In this document: piece after piece, positions 35,846-45,194 of the stretch | How positions within the stretch are numbered: the stretch's first letter is position 1 | Layout: each line of letters begins with the position of its first letter | Assembly: GCA_029974635.1 (NCBI GenBank) | Contig: JARKQY010000024.1 | Coordinates: forward strand, 186,001-250,000 | Source: Bacillota bacterium | Lineage (GTDB): Bacteria; Bacillota; UBA4882; UBA8346 | Reading direction: 5' to 3' | Length of the DNA stretch: 64,000 nucleotides | The notes under the pieces: generated by a model | Seen by the model: only the letters and a program-made list of their open reading frames with translations | What the model was told of the DNA's origin: nothing | Databases searched by the model: none | Position numbers and translations under genes: made by a program

Positions 35846-35902
35846 TAATGAATTTACCGTAAAGAACGGAATCTCTTTCCTTTAACTTTACGGTAAATTC
35901 AT
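35846..35902. repeat. Perfect 17-bp inverted repeat between the rny and ymdB genes
   Basis: ATGAATTTACCGTAAAG and CTTTACGGTAAATTCAT are perfect complements, 23 bases apart. No T run follows, so it is not an obvious terminator. It lies in the 256-base gap 35735-35990, about 90 bases before ymdB. Confidence 0.75.
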
Positions 35903-35990
35903 CATCGAGCACGGTTTTCGGGTCGTCGCCAAAAGTAGTTCCGAGAATATATACAACAACATAAATTTTAAAGGCTTAGCGGGGGTTTAT

Positions 35991-36773
35991 TTGCTGAAAA
36001 TCTTATTTGTGGGAGATATTGTGGGCCGGCCGGGCCGCAGGATTTTGAAGGCATGTTTAGCCGAAATTTGCCATTCGGAAACCGTTGATTTGGTAATTGC
36101 CAATGGCGAAAATTCAGCAGGCGGGTTTGGAATTTCCGTAGATGTCTGTCAAGAACTGTTAACCGCGGGGGCTGATGTGATCACTCTAGGTAATCATACT
36201 TGGGATAACCGGGAGATAACCAAAGTTCTTGAACAAGAGCGCCGGGTAATACGGCCTGCCAATTATCCCGATGGAACACCCGGAGAAGGCTCCTATATCG
36301 CTACTACCGAGAGAGGTACCCAGGTAGGAGTTATCAATATTTTAGGTTTGGTCTTTTTAGAAGCACTCTCCTGCCCTTTTTTAACAGCCGACTATTATGT
36401 AAATGAAATCAAGAAAAAAACGCCATATATTATTGTGGATTTCCATGCTGAGGCGACATCCGAAAAAATGGCGTTGGGATGGTATTTGGACGGGCGTGTA
36501 TCTGCAGTGATCGGAACACATACCCATATTGCCACTGCTGATGAAAAGGTGCTTCCTAAAGGCACGGGGTATATAACAGATGCCGGGATGACCGGCCCAA
36601 AACATTCTGTCCTCGGGATTGACCCTCAAATCGTGATTACTAAGTTTTTGAGCAAACGCCCCGTCCGGTTTGAGCTGGCTTCCGGTCCCATTCAGTTTAA
36701 TGGTGTTTTAGTCGAAGTCAATGAAAACGGTTTAACGACGAATATAAAAAGAGTATACCGCGAGATAAATTAA
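35991..36773 (+). CDS. ymdB: YmdB metallophosphoesterase (cyclic nucleotide phosphodiesterase)
   Basis: The 260-residue TIGR00282-type phosphodiesterase acts on 2',3'- and 3',5'-cyclic nucleotides; in B. subtilis it influences biofilm and sporulation decisions. Metal ligands are visible in LFVGDIVGRPGRR, IANGENSAGG, LGNHTWDN, VDFHAEATSEK and IGTHTHIATAD. TTG 35991 follows GCGGGGG. Its place downstream of rny is conserved across Firmicutes. Confidence 0.94.
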   Translation: MLKILFVGDIVGRPGRRILKACLAEICHSETVDLVIANGENSAGGFGISVDVCQELLTAGADVITLGNHTWDNREITKVLEQERRVIRPANYPDGTPGEGSYIATTERGTQVGVINILGLVFLEALSCPFLTADYYVNEIKKKTPYIIVDFHAEATSEKMALGWYLDGRVSAVIGTHTHIATADEKVLPKGTGYITDAGMTGPKHSVLGIDPQIVITKFLSKRPVRFELASGPIQFNGVLVEVNENGLTTNIKRVYREIN

Positions 36774-36797
36774 GTGACTATAGCGGTTACTTTTTTA
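36773..36797 (+). terminator. Terminator after ymdB
   Basis: AAGTGAC and GTTACTT pair (one G-T) around seven bases, followed by TTTTTATTT. It starts at the ymdB stop codon. Confidence 0.65.
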
Positions 36798-36947
36798 TTT
36801 ATGTTATTCGGCGGGGGATATTTTATCTTCTTCCAATAAGTCAAATATCCTGGCTATAATTGCTTAAAGGTAAACTCATAAGCGACTAGAACTTATACCG
36901 GGTACTAACCCTCAAAGTTTCAAATCTAATCTGCAGGAGGGAGACCC

Positions 36948-37484
36948 ATGGAACTAGTTGGCAAAAGGATTTATCTACGGCGTTTATTGGACGAAGATTT
37001 AGCGCAAATGGTGATCTGGAATCGGGATCCCGAAGTTCAATTCTTTGTTGACTGCGATCTTCCTGGTAAACTTGAGGATCTGCAACAATGGTATAAAACG
37101 AATATACCGGATCCGAATTATCGCATATTTATAATTCAGACCTTGGATGGTAAAATCATCGGTGACCTGGAATTGGATCATATTTGCTGGAGTAAGCGGG
37201 AAGCCGAATTACGCATTCGGATCGGCGTCAAGGAATATTGGGACAAGGGTTATGGCAGTGAAGCGCTGCAATTGTTATTAAACAACTTATTTATCACTAA
37301 AAACTTTAATCGTATTTATTTACGAGTTTACCGTTTCAACCATCGCGCAATTTGCTGTTATTCCAAAATCGGGTTTAAGCGGACCGGTATTTTGCATCGC
37401 AACTCTCCCGATTGGAAAACCATTATCTTAATGGAAATTCTGGGTGAGCAGTACCGGAAACGTAATATTCGGTTTGCAGGGTAG
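36948..37484 (+). CDS. GNAT-family N-acetyltransferase
   Basis: The 178-residue protein is of RimJ/RimL type (Acetyltransf_3). It starts GKRIYLRRLLDEDLAQMV and has the acetyl-CoA-binding region GVKEYWDKGYGSEALQLLL, in which QxxGxG/A is replaced by DKGYGS, and RVYRFNHRAICCYSKIGF near the end. GGAGGG precedes ATG 36948. Acceptor unknown. It is a single gene between ymdB and spo0A. Confidence 0.88.
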   Translation: MELVGKRIYLRRLLDEDLAQMVIWNRDPEVQFFVDCDLPGKLEDLQQWYKTNIPDPNYRIFIIQTLDGKIIGDLELDHICWSKREAELRIRIGVKEYWDKGYGSEALQLLLNNLFITKNFNRIYLRVYRFNHRAICCYSKIGFKRTGILHRNSPDWKTIILMEILGEQYRKRNIRFAG

Positions 37485-37590
37485 CTTTTGATAATTTCAT
37501 TTATCCATTTTCAAGGAAGAAAATTTATCTCCTTAATGCTGGTGTTTTGGATATTTCCCCACTTTACGACGGTATTTATCCAAAGAGGAT

Positions 37591-37620
37591 TTGACGGTCT
37601 CCTGTCGAAAATTATATATC
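37591..37620 (+). promoter_or_regulatory. spo0A promoter region with a 0A box
   Basis: TTGACG (37591-37596) is followed by an AT-rich -10 region (TATATC at 37615-37620, 18-base spacer). The spacer contains TGTCGAA (37603-37609), a perfect Spo0A-binding 0A box. The arrangement fits autoregulation by Spo0A~P. The transcript leader would be about 120 bases. Confidence 0.6.
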
Positions 37621-37746
37621 TGTTTTCACACTGAACATCGAAATTGGGTAGGTTAAGTTTAAATAGACATTTCGGGAAAAAAATGATGTAGGGAAATTTA
37701 CAGTAAGTTGGATACCGCAACTCGGCATGTATAAGGAGGAAACAAT

Positions 37747-38559
37747 ATGCAAAAGATTAAAATTGTAATTGCTGATAATAACCGGGAACTTTGTGAGACT
37801 TTGTCTGATTTAATCGAATTACAGGAGGATATGGAACTGGCAGGTGTTGCTTACGACGGGATTGAAGCCCTTCAAGTGATTGATAAATACAAACCCGAGG
37901 TCCTAATTTTAGATATTACCATGCCGTACTTGGATGGTATTGGAGTGTTGGAAAGACTGGCTGAGTTCCCGGAACGGCCTATGGTCATCGTACTGACCGC
38001 ATTTGAGCAGGAGTCCATGATTCAGCGGTTGATTAGCCTTGGAGCAACTTACTACATGGTAAAGCCCTTTGATGCGCCCACTCTTTTTGAACGGATCCGA
38101 CAATTTGTATCAGGTCAAACCACAACCAGAAAAATCAATAAAGTGGGCGAGGAGTCCTTTACATATACGAATTCCACCACTAACGGCGCCCGGAAGGAAA
38201 AAACCGTCAATCAACTGGAACTCGAAGTAAGCCGGTTATTTCATGAAATGGGTATTCCGGCCCATTTTCGCGGTTATTCCTACCTTCGGGAGGCAATTAT
38301 TATTGCAACCAAAGAGGCGGAAGTTTTAGGAAATATTACTAAAAATCTGTATCCCCGGATAGCCGAAAAATACCGTTCCACGGCAAGCGGAGTGGAATCA
38401 GCGATTCGCCATACCATTGAAGTGGGTTGGGAACGTGGAAACTCCGATTTTATGGATGAATTTTTTGGTTTTGACAGCCAAAAAGGGAGGTTCCCGACAA
38501 CGGCTTCGTTTATTGCAAAAATAGCGGATAAGCTGCGTTTGGAATCTAAGGTAGTCTAG
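37747..38559 (+). CDS. spo0A: Sporulation master regulator Spo0A
   Basis: The 270-residue response regulator has a receiver domain (IADNNREL acidic pocket; phospho-acceptor Asp56 in LILDITMPYLDG; Lys in YMVKPFDAPTL), a linker of about 30 residues and the unique Spo0A DNA-binding domain. The latter is identified by HFRGYSYLREAIIIA, YPRIAEKYRSTASGVESAIR and HTIEVGWERGN. AAGGAGG precedes ATG 37747. spoIVB, which often precedes spo0A, is not adjacent here. Confidence 0.98.
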   Translation: MQKIKIVIADNNRELCETLSDLIELQEDMELAGVAYDGIEALQVIDKYKPEVLILDITMPYLDGIGVLERLAEFPERPMVIVLTAFEQESMIQRLISLGATYYMVKPFDAPTLFERIRQFVSGQTTTRKINKVGEESFTYTNSTTNGARKEKTVNQLELEVSRLFHEMGIPAHFRGYSYLREAIIIATKEAEVLGNITKNLYPRIAEKYRSTASGVESAIRHTIEVGWERGNSDFMDEFFGFDSQKGRFPTTASFIAKIADKLRLESKVV

Positions 38560-38587
38560 AAAAATTTACTTATTCGCCTGGCTTAGG

Positions 38588-38615
38588 ATAAATCCCCTGA
38601 AGGGATTTATTTTTA
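38588..38615 (+). terminator. Terminator of spo0A
   Basis: ATAAATCCC and GGGATTTAT pair around CTGAA, followed by TTTTTA. It begins 29 bases after the spo0A stop. Confidence 0.85.
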
Positions 38616-38698
38616 TACCGGGAAACAATTAATTCGTATACGTTAATTCGCGTTAGTTGATGCTTGGTTTCGGAGTATGGCGATATGAGGAATTATCA

Positions 38699-39739
38699 TT
38701 GAATATTAAAGGCTTAACTTTAGCGGAATTACAAGATTATATCGAATCGCTGGATCTGCCCAAATATAGGGCAGGGCAAATCTTTTCCTGGATTCATCAA
38801 AAAAAGGCCTGTAGTTGGGAAGAAATGACCAATTTACCCAAAAGCATCCACCGGTTATTTTCCGAAAAGGAAATTTCACTGGGATGTCTTTCGGTACTTG
38901 ACAGGGTAGAGGCTGATGATCATACCACCAAATTCTTATTTGAATTGGATGATCATCAAAGTGTCGAGAGTGTTTTTTTACCGGATGCGCATCATCATAC
39001 AATTTGTTTCTCGACCCAGGTAGGGTGTGGAATGGGCTGCGTATTTTGCGCGACTGGGCAAAATGGTTTAACCCGTAATCTTGCGGCCGCTGAAATCATT
39101 GATCAGGTCTTGGCCATAAGCCGGATGACGGGAGCCGATATTCATAATCTGGTTGCCATGGGACAGGGAGAACCATTGATTAATTATGACGAGGTAATGA
39201 AAGCTGTAAAAATATTAAATGACCCCCGCGGAGTAGGAATTGGCGCCAGGCATATTACGATTTCCACGTGCGGAATTGTTCCTAAAATTTATCAATTGGC
39301 GCGGGAACCTTTACAGGTTAATTTGGCAATATCATTACATTCAGCAGATGATGAATTACGGAATCAACTGGTGCCAATTAACCGTAAATATCCACTCCGG
39401 GAGCTTTTTAAAGCATGCCGGGAATACACAGCCGATACCGGACGCCGTGTTACATTTGAATACGCTTTAATCAAAGATGTTAATGATGGCAGAGCGGATC
39501 TACAGAAACTCATTGAAAGCATTAACGGACTGGGAAAGCGCTCTAGAGCCTTGTACCACATTAATTTGATTCCATTCAATCCAATCCCCGGCTCTTCCTT
39601 TGAGCGTACCGTACCCCAACGGGTCCGGGAGTTTGCGGCCTTGTTAACCGACGCTCATATTGAAACAACCATACGGAAAGAGCGTGGAGCGGATTTAGCC
39701 GCTGCGTGCGGCCAATTACAGGGAAAAAGGGCGGACTAA
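38699..39739 (+). CDS. rlmN: 23S rRNA/tRNA (adenine-C2) methyltransferase RlmN
   Basis: The 346-residue radical-SAM enzyme methylates A2503 of 23S rRNA and A37 of some tRNAs. The CxxxCxxC cluster motif is in GCGMGCVFCATG; CFSTQVG precedes it and the SAM-binding GQGEPLINYD follows. The C-terminal RKERGADLAAACGQL carries the second catalytic Cys. TTG 38699 has GAGGA about seven bases upstream; an upstream ATG adds 14 non-family residues. It heads a six-gene set reaching to rpe. Confidence 0.96.
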   Translation: MNIKGLTLAELQDYIESLDLPKYRAGQIFSWIHQKKACSWEEMTNLPKSIHRLFSEKEISLGCLSVLDRVEADDHTTKFLFELDDHQSVESVFLPDAHHHTICFSTQVGCGMGCVFCATGQNGLTRNLAAAEIIDQVLAISRMTGADIHNLVAMGQGEPLINYDEVMKAVKILNDPRGVGIGARHITISTCGIVPKIYQLAREPLQVNLAISLHSADDELRNQLVPINRKYPLRELFKACREYTADTGRRVTFEYALIKDVNDGRADLQKLIESINGLGKRSRALYHINLIPFNPIPGSSFERTVPQRVREFAALLTDAHIETTIRKERGADLAAACGQLQGKRAD

Positions 39740-39743
39740 ACCA

Positions 39744-40304
39744 ATGAACCGGTTGCAGCGATTTTTTGGTCTTTCAAAACAGCCAACAACTCATCCCGAA
39801 TCGGTTCGGAATCACGGATCGTCCGCGGCATCCGGACAGGAGACCGAAGGGGACCGGAATGCCCATTCAAATATTGAGCATACAGCCCGGAGAATCCCAA
39901 TGAGTCCGATGGATGCATTATCTCCGGTCAAGCCGGGAATACATGATGTTGATTTAAATGATGAACCAACCCGTAAAATAATTAAACGGGAGAGAAGTCA
40001 AGAAAAAGGTTGGGTTTTTACCGTTATTTCGGGGATTGACAAGGCACGCCAATTTTTGGGAACTACCGCTGAAATTAGAATCGGCCGTCAGCCCGAGAAT
40101 CATATTCAATTGCGGGATCCCAAAGTATCCAGATTTCACGCCCGCATCCTTAAATATGGATCCAATTTGGATATTGAAGATTTAGGAAGTACGAATGGAA
40201 CTTATGTTAACAACAATTTAATCCGAAAACCGCATCCAATTGCTGCGGGGGATCGAATCAGTTTAGGAGATACGGTAATTCAAGTTGAATTAAAACGACT
40301 GTAA
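39744..40304 (+). CDS. FHA-domain protein
   Basis: The 186-residue cytoplasmic protein has a low-complexity N-terminal region of about 90 residues and an FHA domain. The FHA core is IRIGRQPENHIQLRDPKVS, FHARI and LEDLGSTNGTYVN (read DIEDLGSTNGTYVNNN), which binds phosphothreonine. It starts five bases after rlmN and precedes the PP2C phosphatase and PASTA kinase, so it is a likely substrate or scaffold, as GarA/FhaA are in Actinobacteria. Confidence 0.9.
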   Translation: MNRLQRFFGLSKQPTTHPESVRNHGSSAASGQETEGDRNAHSNIEHTARRIPMSPMDALSPVKPGIHDVDLNDEPTRKIIKRERSQEKGWVFTVISGIDKARQFLGTTAEIRIGRQPENHIQLRDPKVSRFHARILKYGSNLDIEDLGSTNGTYVNNNLIRKPHPIAAGDRISLGDTVIQVELKRL

Positions 40305-40336
40305 ATATACTTGTTTTCCGACAAGAGGTGCATTCA

Positions 40337-41038
40337 ATGAAAGTAGGCGCAAAAACCGATAATGGGAAAGTGCGGGAGCAAAATGAAGATGCTTACGGAT
40401 ATCATGACGGTTTATTTGTATTGGCCGACGGAATGGGTGGGCATCAGGCCGGTGAGATAGCCAGTGCAATTGCAGTTGAAACCATTTTGAATACTAATTT
40501 TGATATAAATCCAATCTCACCCGAATATGCTTTACAAGAGGCGGTTCAAAAAGCCAACCAGGCCATATTGGAGGAAGTGGCGCGAAATCCTGGCCAATCG
40601 GGAATGGGAACCACTATTGCCGTTTTATATATTGTTACAAATACTGCCTATTTCACTCATATTGGCGATAGCCGGATATATCGCTCTACCGGTAACGCAT
40701 TGGTCAAACTTACCGATGATCATTCCCTGGTTGCCGAATTGGTCAAAAATGGCGGTATAACGGAAGCTGAAGCTAGAAGTCATCCCCAAAGAAATATATT
40801 GACCCGTGCTCTAGGTACGCATGGACTATTAGAACTGGAAGTGTCCCGGGTTCCAGCCGTTAATGGCGATAAATTTTTATTATGCAGTGACGGATTGACC
40901 GCGGTATTGGAAGAAGATCTAATTCAGAAGGAGATTTCCAAAAACGATGTTCCCCAATTAATTGTCGATAGGTTGGTTTCATTGGCTAATGATTCTGGAG
41001 GCGTTGATAATATTACCGTGATTTTAATTGAAATATAG
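40337..41038 (+). CDS. prpC: PP2C-type protein phosphatase (Stp/PrpC)
   Basis: This 233-residue serine/threonine phosphatase partners the PASTA kinase. Metal-binding motifs are REQNEDAYGY, LADGMGGHQAGE, THIGDSRIYR, LLCSDGLT and the final GGVDNITVILIE. ATG 40337 follows AGAGGTG; a GTG three codons earlier is too close to it. The kinase follows after 140 bases. Confidence 0.95.
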   Translation: MKVGAKTDNGKVREQNEDAYGYHDGLFVLADGMGGHQAGEIASAIAVETILNTNFDINPISPEYALQEAVQKANQAILEEVARNPGQSGMGTTIAVLYIVTNTAYFTHIGDSRIYRSTGNALVKLTDDHSLVAELVKNGGITEAEARSHPQRNILTRALGTHGLLELEVSRVPAVNGDKFLLCSDGLTAVLEEDLIQKEISKNDVPQLIVDRLVSLANDSGGVDNITVILIEI

Positions 41039-41178
41039 CAGGATTTCATTGATCATATGGCGAAAACCCAAAGTGGATTTATATAATTTATTTGGGGGAT
41101 TATTTTAAATTACAACCAGCCAAAATATAAATTATTTGTTAATATTTACATTTTTCTTCGTGAAACTGGGGTGAAACA

Positions 41179-42822
41179 GTGATCGGCAGAGTACTGGGGA
41201 ATCGATATCGTTTACTGGAAGTAATCGGTGAAGGCGGAATGGCTTTGGTTTACAAAGCAGAGTGTTCTTTATTGTGCCGCATTGTCGCCATAAAAATCCT
41301 TCGCCCTCAATTTGCCAGTGATGCCGAATTTGTGGAAAGATTCCGCCGTGAAGCCCGTTCAGCTGCCAGCTTATCCCATCCGAATGTGGTTAATATTTAT
41401 GATGTCGGCCAGGATGACGGATTGGATTACATTGTAATGGAATATATTCCGGGTAATACTTTAAAGGACATTATTAAGCAAGAAGCGCCACTGTCCGTGG
41501 ACCGGGCTTTGGATATCACCCGTCAGATTGACGAAGCTTTAAATCACGCCCATCAACGTAATATTATCCATCGGGATATTAAGCCTCATAATATTTTAGT
41601 GACTCCGGACGGGCGGATTAAAGTTACCGACTTTGGAATTGCCCGGGCTATTAGCGCCGGCTCCTTAACTCAAGCCGGTGAAGTGATGGGTTCAGTGCAA
41701 TACTTATCCCCGGAACAAGCCAAAGGGGGAATAGTAGGTCCTCAATCTGATATATATTCTTTAGGGTGTGTTTTATACGAGTTATTGACCGGGGTTGTAC
41801 CGTTTCGGGGCGATACTCCGATTTCCATTGCTTATCAGCATTTGCAGGAAAAGATGTCTCCGATCCGTGAAATACGGCCGGAAGTGCCGGTGGAAATTGA
41901 TAATATCGTAAAAAAAGCCACCGCTAAAAATCCGGCGGAACGTTATCCGTCAGCGGCAGCTATGTTAAAAGATATCGATCAGGTTAGGGCCAAGCCACGT
42001 CATGATAAAAACCTTGGATATGATGAAACCGATTATCCGACCCAAGTTTGGATCAAGCCAGGAAAACCGGGTGATGATCCTGGTTCATCCGCAAAAAACA
42101 AGTGGCTGGTTTGGGTACTAGCATCTTTAGGCATAACTTTGGCTTTTTTAGTGGTTTTTGCCCTGGTTGCCTTTAATATTTCCAAATATCAACGCCAGGA
42201 TGTAATCGTCCCAAATGTGGTCGGGGAGGAATTAGCGGAGGCGAGGGCGATTCTCGCGCGGAATCATTTGCGAATCAGGGTAGTCAGGAATTTATATAAT
42301 CCGAATTATCCTGCAGGCGTAGTGATATCCCAACGGCCAATCTCCGGACATAAAAAAAAGAGTGAAAGCGAAGTTGAAGTCGTTATAAGCAAAGGGCCAG
42401 AACTGGTTAGAATTCCTGATTTACTCGGAAAGACTCAAATTGAAGCGGAATTAGCCCTTGAAGAGGTGGGGCTGAAGCTCGGGGAGATTTTAACCGGCAG
42501 TAACCCAACCATGACGGAAGGAACCGTAATTAAACAATTGCCGGAAACCAACGCTCAAATCCAGCGCGGTGCCAGTGTAACCATAACCATTAACGTTATT
42601 TCCGGAAACCTGGTTCAGGTGCCGAATTTTATCGGCCGTTCTCTTACCGAAGTAAGAGCGGAACTGAGCACATTAGGTCTTTCCTTTAATAAAGCGGTCT
42701 CCGTACCGGATAACATTTACCCGGAAGGAATCATTACCAATCAGGACCCGGCACCGTCCTTCCGGGTTCCTCAAGGAACGGCAATGAATTTTTTCGTGAG
42801 TTCAGGCCCCAAATCAAACTAA
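41179..42822 (+). CDS. prkC: PASTA-domain Ser/Thr protein kinase (PrkC/IreK type)
   Basis: The 547-residue membrane kinase has a Hanks-type domain (residues 1-270): IGEGGMALVYKAE (Gly loop), VAIKILRP (Lys), IIHRDIKPHNIL and VTDFGIARA. A juxtamembrane region precedes one transmembrane helix (about 312-335), then three extracellular PASTA repeats (about 345-547, e.g. VRIPDLLGKTQIEAELALEE) that sense muropeptides or lipid II. GTG 41179 follows GGGGTG. It controls cell-wall growth, antibiotic tolerance and spore germination in relatives. Confidence 0.96.
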   Translation: MIGRVLGNRYRLLEVIGEGGMALVYKAECSLLCRIVAIKILRPQFASDAEFVERFRREARSAASLSHPNVVNIYDVGQDDGLDYIVMEYIPGNTLKDIIKQEAPLSVDRALDITRQIDEALNHAHQRNIIHRDIKPHNILVTPDGRIKVTDFGIARAISAGSLTQAGEVMGSVQYLSPEQAKGGIVGPQSDIYSLGCVLYELLTGVVPFRGDTPISIAYQHLQEKMSPIREIRPEVPVEIDNIVKKATAKNPAERYPSAAAMLKDIDQVRAKPRHDKNLGYDETDYPTQVWIKPGKPGDDPGSSAKNKWLVWVLASLGITLAFLVVFALVAFNISKYQRQDVIVPNVVGEELAEARAILARNHLRIRVVRNLYNPNYPAGVVISQRPISGHKKKSESEVEVVISKGPELVRIPDLLGKTQIEAELALEEVGLKLGEILTGSNPTMTEGTVIKQLPETNAQIQRGASVTITINVISGNLVQVPNFIGRSLTEVRAELSTLGLSFNKAVSVPDNIYPEGIITNQDPAPSFRVPQGTAMNFFVSSGPKSN

Positions 42823-42842
42823 TTATAACGGAGGATTATGGT

Positions 42843-43745
42843 TTGCCGATTGGAAGAGTAGTCAGGGCGATTGGTGGATTCTATTACGTTGAATCACTTG
42901 AAAAACCAAGGGGTAAGGTGTCGTCGGAACCGCTTGAGTGTTCTATTCGCGGCAAGCTAAAACTGGGTAAGGAAGGTATTTTAGTCGGGGATAAGGTTGA
43001 GTTTTTAGAGGTTGATGGGCATACTGTAATTGTCAACATTTTACCCCGGGAAACAGAGCTCAAAAGGCCATATATCGCAAATGTAGACTTGATTGTTCTG
43101 GTATTCGCTCAGCGGAATCCTGACCCCAATGATTATTTAATCGCCAAATTTTTAGTTTTGGCTGAGACAAGCCGGGTTCCTTATCTCATTGTATTCAATA
43201 AAACCGATCTGGTAGATAAAAGTGAATCCTTAAAATTAATGAATATTTACCGCAACTATGGTTATCGGGTTATGTGCACCAGTGTAATCACGCATTTAGG
43301 AAAACATAATTTACAACAAGCCCTCAAAGACAAGGTCAGTGTTTTTGCCGGACCGTCCGGTGTCGGTAAATCGGCGCTGCTTAATATGGTTGCCCCGGGT
43401 TTGAGCTTGCAAACCGGGAATGTCAGCGAAAAAATTGGCCGAGGGAAACACACTACCAGGGAAGTCCAGTTGTTAAGGATTAAACCGTCATGTTTCATCG
43501 CCGATACCCCCGGATTTTCCCAAATCGCATTGGACTTTTTGAATCCCCGGGAATTGGCCGACTGTTTTCCTGATTTTGAGGAATACCGGGAATCCTGTAA
43601 ATTTAAAACTTGTTTGCATCTATCTGAACCCGGATGTAGTGTTAAGACAGCGGTTGCGGAGGGTCAAATTAGTCCCGGACGTTACCAGTCCTATACGGAT
43701 TTATTAAGTGAGTTGAAAGAGACTTGGGAGAACAAGTATCACTAA
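42843..43745 (+). CDS. rsgA: Ribosome small-subunit GTPase RsgA
   Basis: The 300-residue circularly permuted GTPase assists 30S maturation. An OB-fold N-terminal domain (to about 70) precedes the GTPase motifs in permuted order: NKTDLV (G4), then GPSGVGKSALLN (G1) and DTPGFSQ (G3). The C-terminal zinc site has CKFKTCLHLSEPGC. TTG 42843 follows ACGGAGG. Its place after the PASTA kinase is typical of Firmicutes. Confidence 0.96.
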   Translation: MPIGRVVRAIGGFYYVESLEKPRGKVSSEPLECSIRGKLKLGKEGILVGDKVEFLEVDGHTVIVNILPRETELKRPYIANVDLIVLVFAQRNPDPNDYLIAKFLVLAETSRVPYLIVFNKTDLVDKSESLKLMNIYRNYGYRVMCTSVITHLGKHNLQQALKDKVSVFAGPSGVGKSALLNMVAPGLSLQTGNVSEKIGRGKHTTREVQLLRIKPSCFIADTPGFSQIALDFLNPRELADCFPDFEEYRESCKFKTCLHLSEPGCSVKTAVAEGQISPGRYQSYTDLLSELKETWENKYH

Positions 43746-43781
43746 CATAGGATAAATAAAAAAGTTGCAGGTATCATATAG

Positions 43782-44435
43782 ATGATTGAAATAGCGCCTT
43801 CTATCTTAAATTCCAATCTTGCCGATTTAGGGGCGGAGGTCCGGAAAATTGGACAAGCCGACTGGCTTCACTTTGACGTCATGGACGGCCACTTTGTTCC
43901 CAACCTGACCTTTGGACCGATGTTTGTTTCCGCTTTAAAACGGGTGACCAGTCTGCCCGTTGAAGCGCATTTAATGGTGGAAAACCCGGAACAATTTATT
44001 CCCTTATATATTCACGAAGGCAGCAACCGGATAATCATTCACGCGGAAAGCACGCTTCATTTGCACCGGATGATTCAAGTCATTAAAGAAAGTGGTTGCC
44101 AGGCGGGAGTCGCATTGAATCCGGCTACACCTTTAAGTGTGGTTGAGTATATTCTTTCTGAAGTAGATGTAATATTATTAATGACTGTAAACCCGGGATT
44201 CGGTGGTCAAAAACTGATTCCCCATGTTATTCCAAAGATTAAAAAGCTGCGCCAAATGATTTCCGATTATAAGTGTTCTTGCAAGATAGAGGTTGACGGC
44301 GGTGTAAATTGGGATAACTTGAACTGCTTAATCGAAGCGGGAGCAAATATTATTGTGGCGGGTACCTTGGTTTTTCATGATCCAAGCCCTGAAACCGTAG
44401 TTGCCAGACTTAAAGCTCAAGTTGGTACCTTTTAA
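43782..44435 (+). CDS. rpe: Ribulose-phosphate 3-epimerase
   Basis: The 217-residue TIM-barrel enzyme interconverts ribulose-5-P and xylulose-5-P. Active-site motifs are APSILNSNLADLG, LHFDVMDGHFVPNLTFGP, VEAHLMVENP, LMTVNPGFGGQK and EVDGGVNWDN, with all metal-binding His/Asp present. It is the last of the rlmN-FHA-stp-prkC-rsgA-rpe series and starts 36 bases after rsgA. Confidence 0.97.
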   Translation: MIEIAPSILNSNLADLGAEVRKIGQADWLHFDVMDGHFVPNLTFGPMFVSALKRVTSLPVEAHLMVENPEQFIPLYIHEGSNRIIIHAESTLHLHRMIQVIKESGCQAGVALNPATPLSVVEYILSEVDVILLMTVNPGFGGQKLIPHVIPKIKKLRQMISDYKCSCKIEVDGGVNWDNLNCLIEAGANIIVAGTLVFHDPSPETVVARLKAQVGTF

Positions 44436-44496
44436 TTTAAGATTGTTTTAGAGTATTTCAAATTATTATATATTTTTATCAAAGGGGGTCATTACA

Positions 44497-44973
44497 CTGT
44501 CGTTCCAACACATTGATTCATTCGTTAAAGCCGCCTATTCGGTTATTGAAACCATGCTCAATCCTAACGTCGAGTCCGGGAAACCGTTCTTTAATGATGA
44601 ACCGTTACAGAAATATGAAGTATGTGTTCTTGTGGGGGTATTAGGAGACTTGCAGGGCCAGGTGATTTGCGGTATGGCAGCGGATACTGCCAAAAAAATC
44701 ATTTCCCAGATGATGGGGATGGATGTTAAAGAGATAGACCAAATGGGAGAAAGCGCTATCTGTGAATTGAAAAATATTATCGTAGGAAATGCCAGCACCA
44801 ACTTATCCTTAACCGGTTTTCGCTGTAACATAACTCCGCCTTTGTTTTTAATGGGGGGGGTTATTCCCGAGTTTTTAAAGCATATTCATACCGCTTTGGC
44901 CATACCGATTACCACTCCCTTCGGAGGAATAGACATCAATTTGGCATTACGGAAAGATGATATTGTCGATTAG
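44497..44973 (+). CDS. CheX-like chemotaxis phosphatase-fold protein
   Basis: The 158-residue protein belongs to the CheX/CheC family, which dephosphorylates CheY-P. The active-site helix SAICELKNIIVGNAST carries the ExxN pair. The fold's N-terminal helix (FVKAAYSVIETML) is coded upstream of the first ATG (44554), so the start is set at CTG 44497, seven bases after AAAGGGGG. No other chemotaxis gene is nearby, so it may act on another response regulator. Confidence 0.82.
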   Translation: MSFQHIDSFVKAAYSVIETMLNPNVESGKPFFNDEPLQKYEVCVLVGVLGDLQGQVICGMAADTAKKIISQMMGMDVKEIDQMGESAICELKNIIVGNASTNLSLTGFRCNITPPLFLMGGVIPEFLKHIHTALAIPITTPFGGIDINLALRKDDIVD

Positions 44974-45023
44974 TCATCCACCCCTAATTATCGTAGATAA
45001 TTAATTATCATAGATAATTTTAA

Positions 45024-45044
45024 AATTAAAGCTTCGCTTTAATT
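45024..45044. repeat. Hairpin between the cheX-like gene and ireB
   Basis: AATTAAAGC and GCTTTAATT form a perfect stem around TTC. It is preceded by a TTATCGTAGATAATTA/TTATCATAGATAATT direct repeat at 44988-45020. There is no clear T run on the plus strand. Confidence 0.5.
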
Positions 45045-45194
45045 AGGGCACTGAAGGAAGAAAATTCGGGGTGACCTGTTCTACTAGATAGTTTTCTAGA
45101 TAGGATTTTATATTGATTATTGGGTATACTTACTATAGTTTCCAGATTTATTGTAAACAAATGGTAATACTCTTCTTTCTTGAGGTGAATAAAA

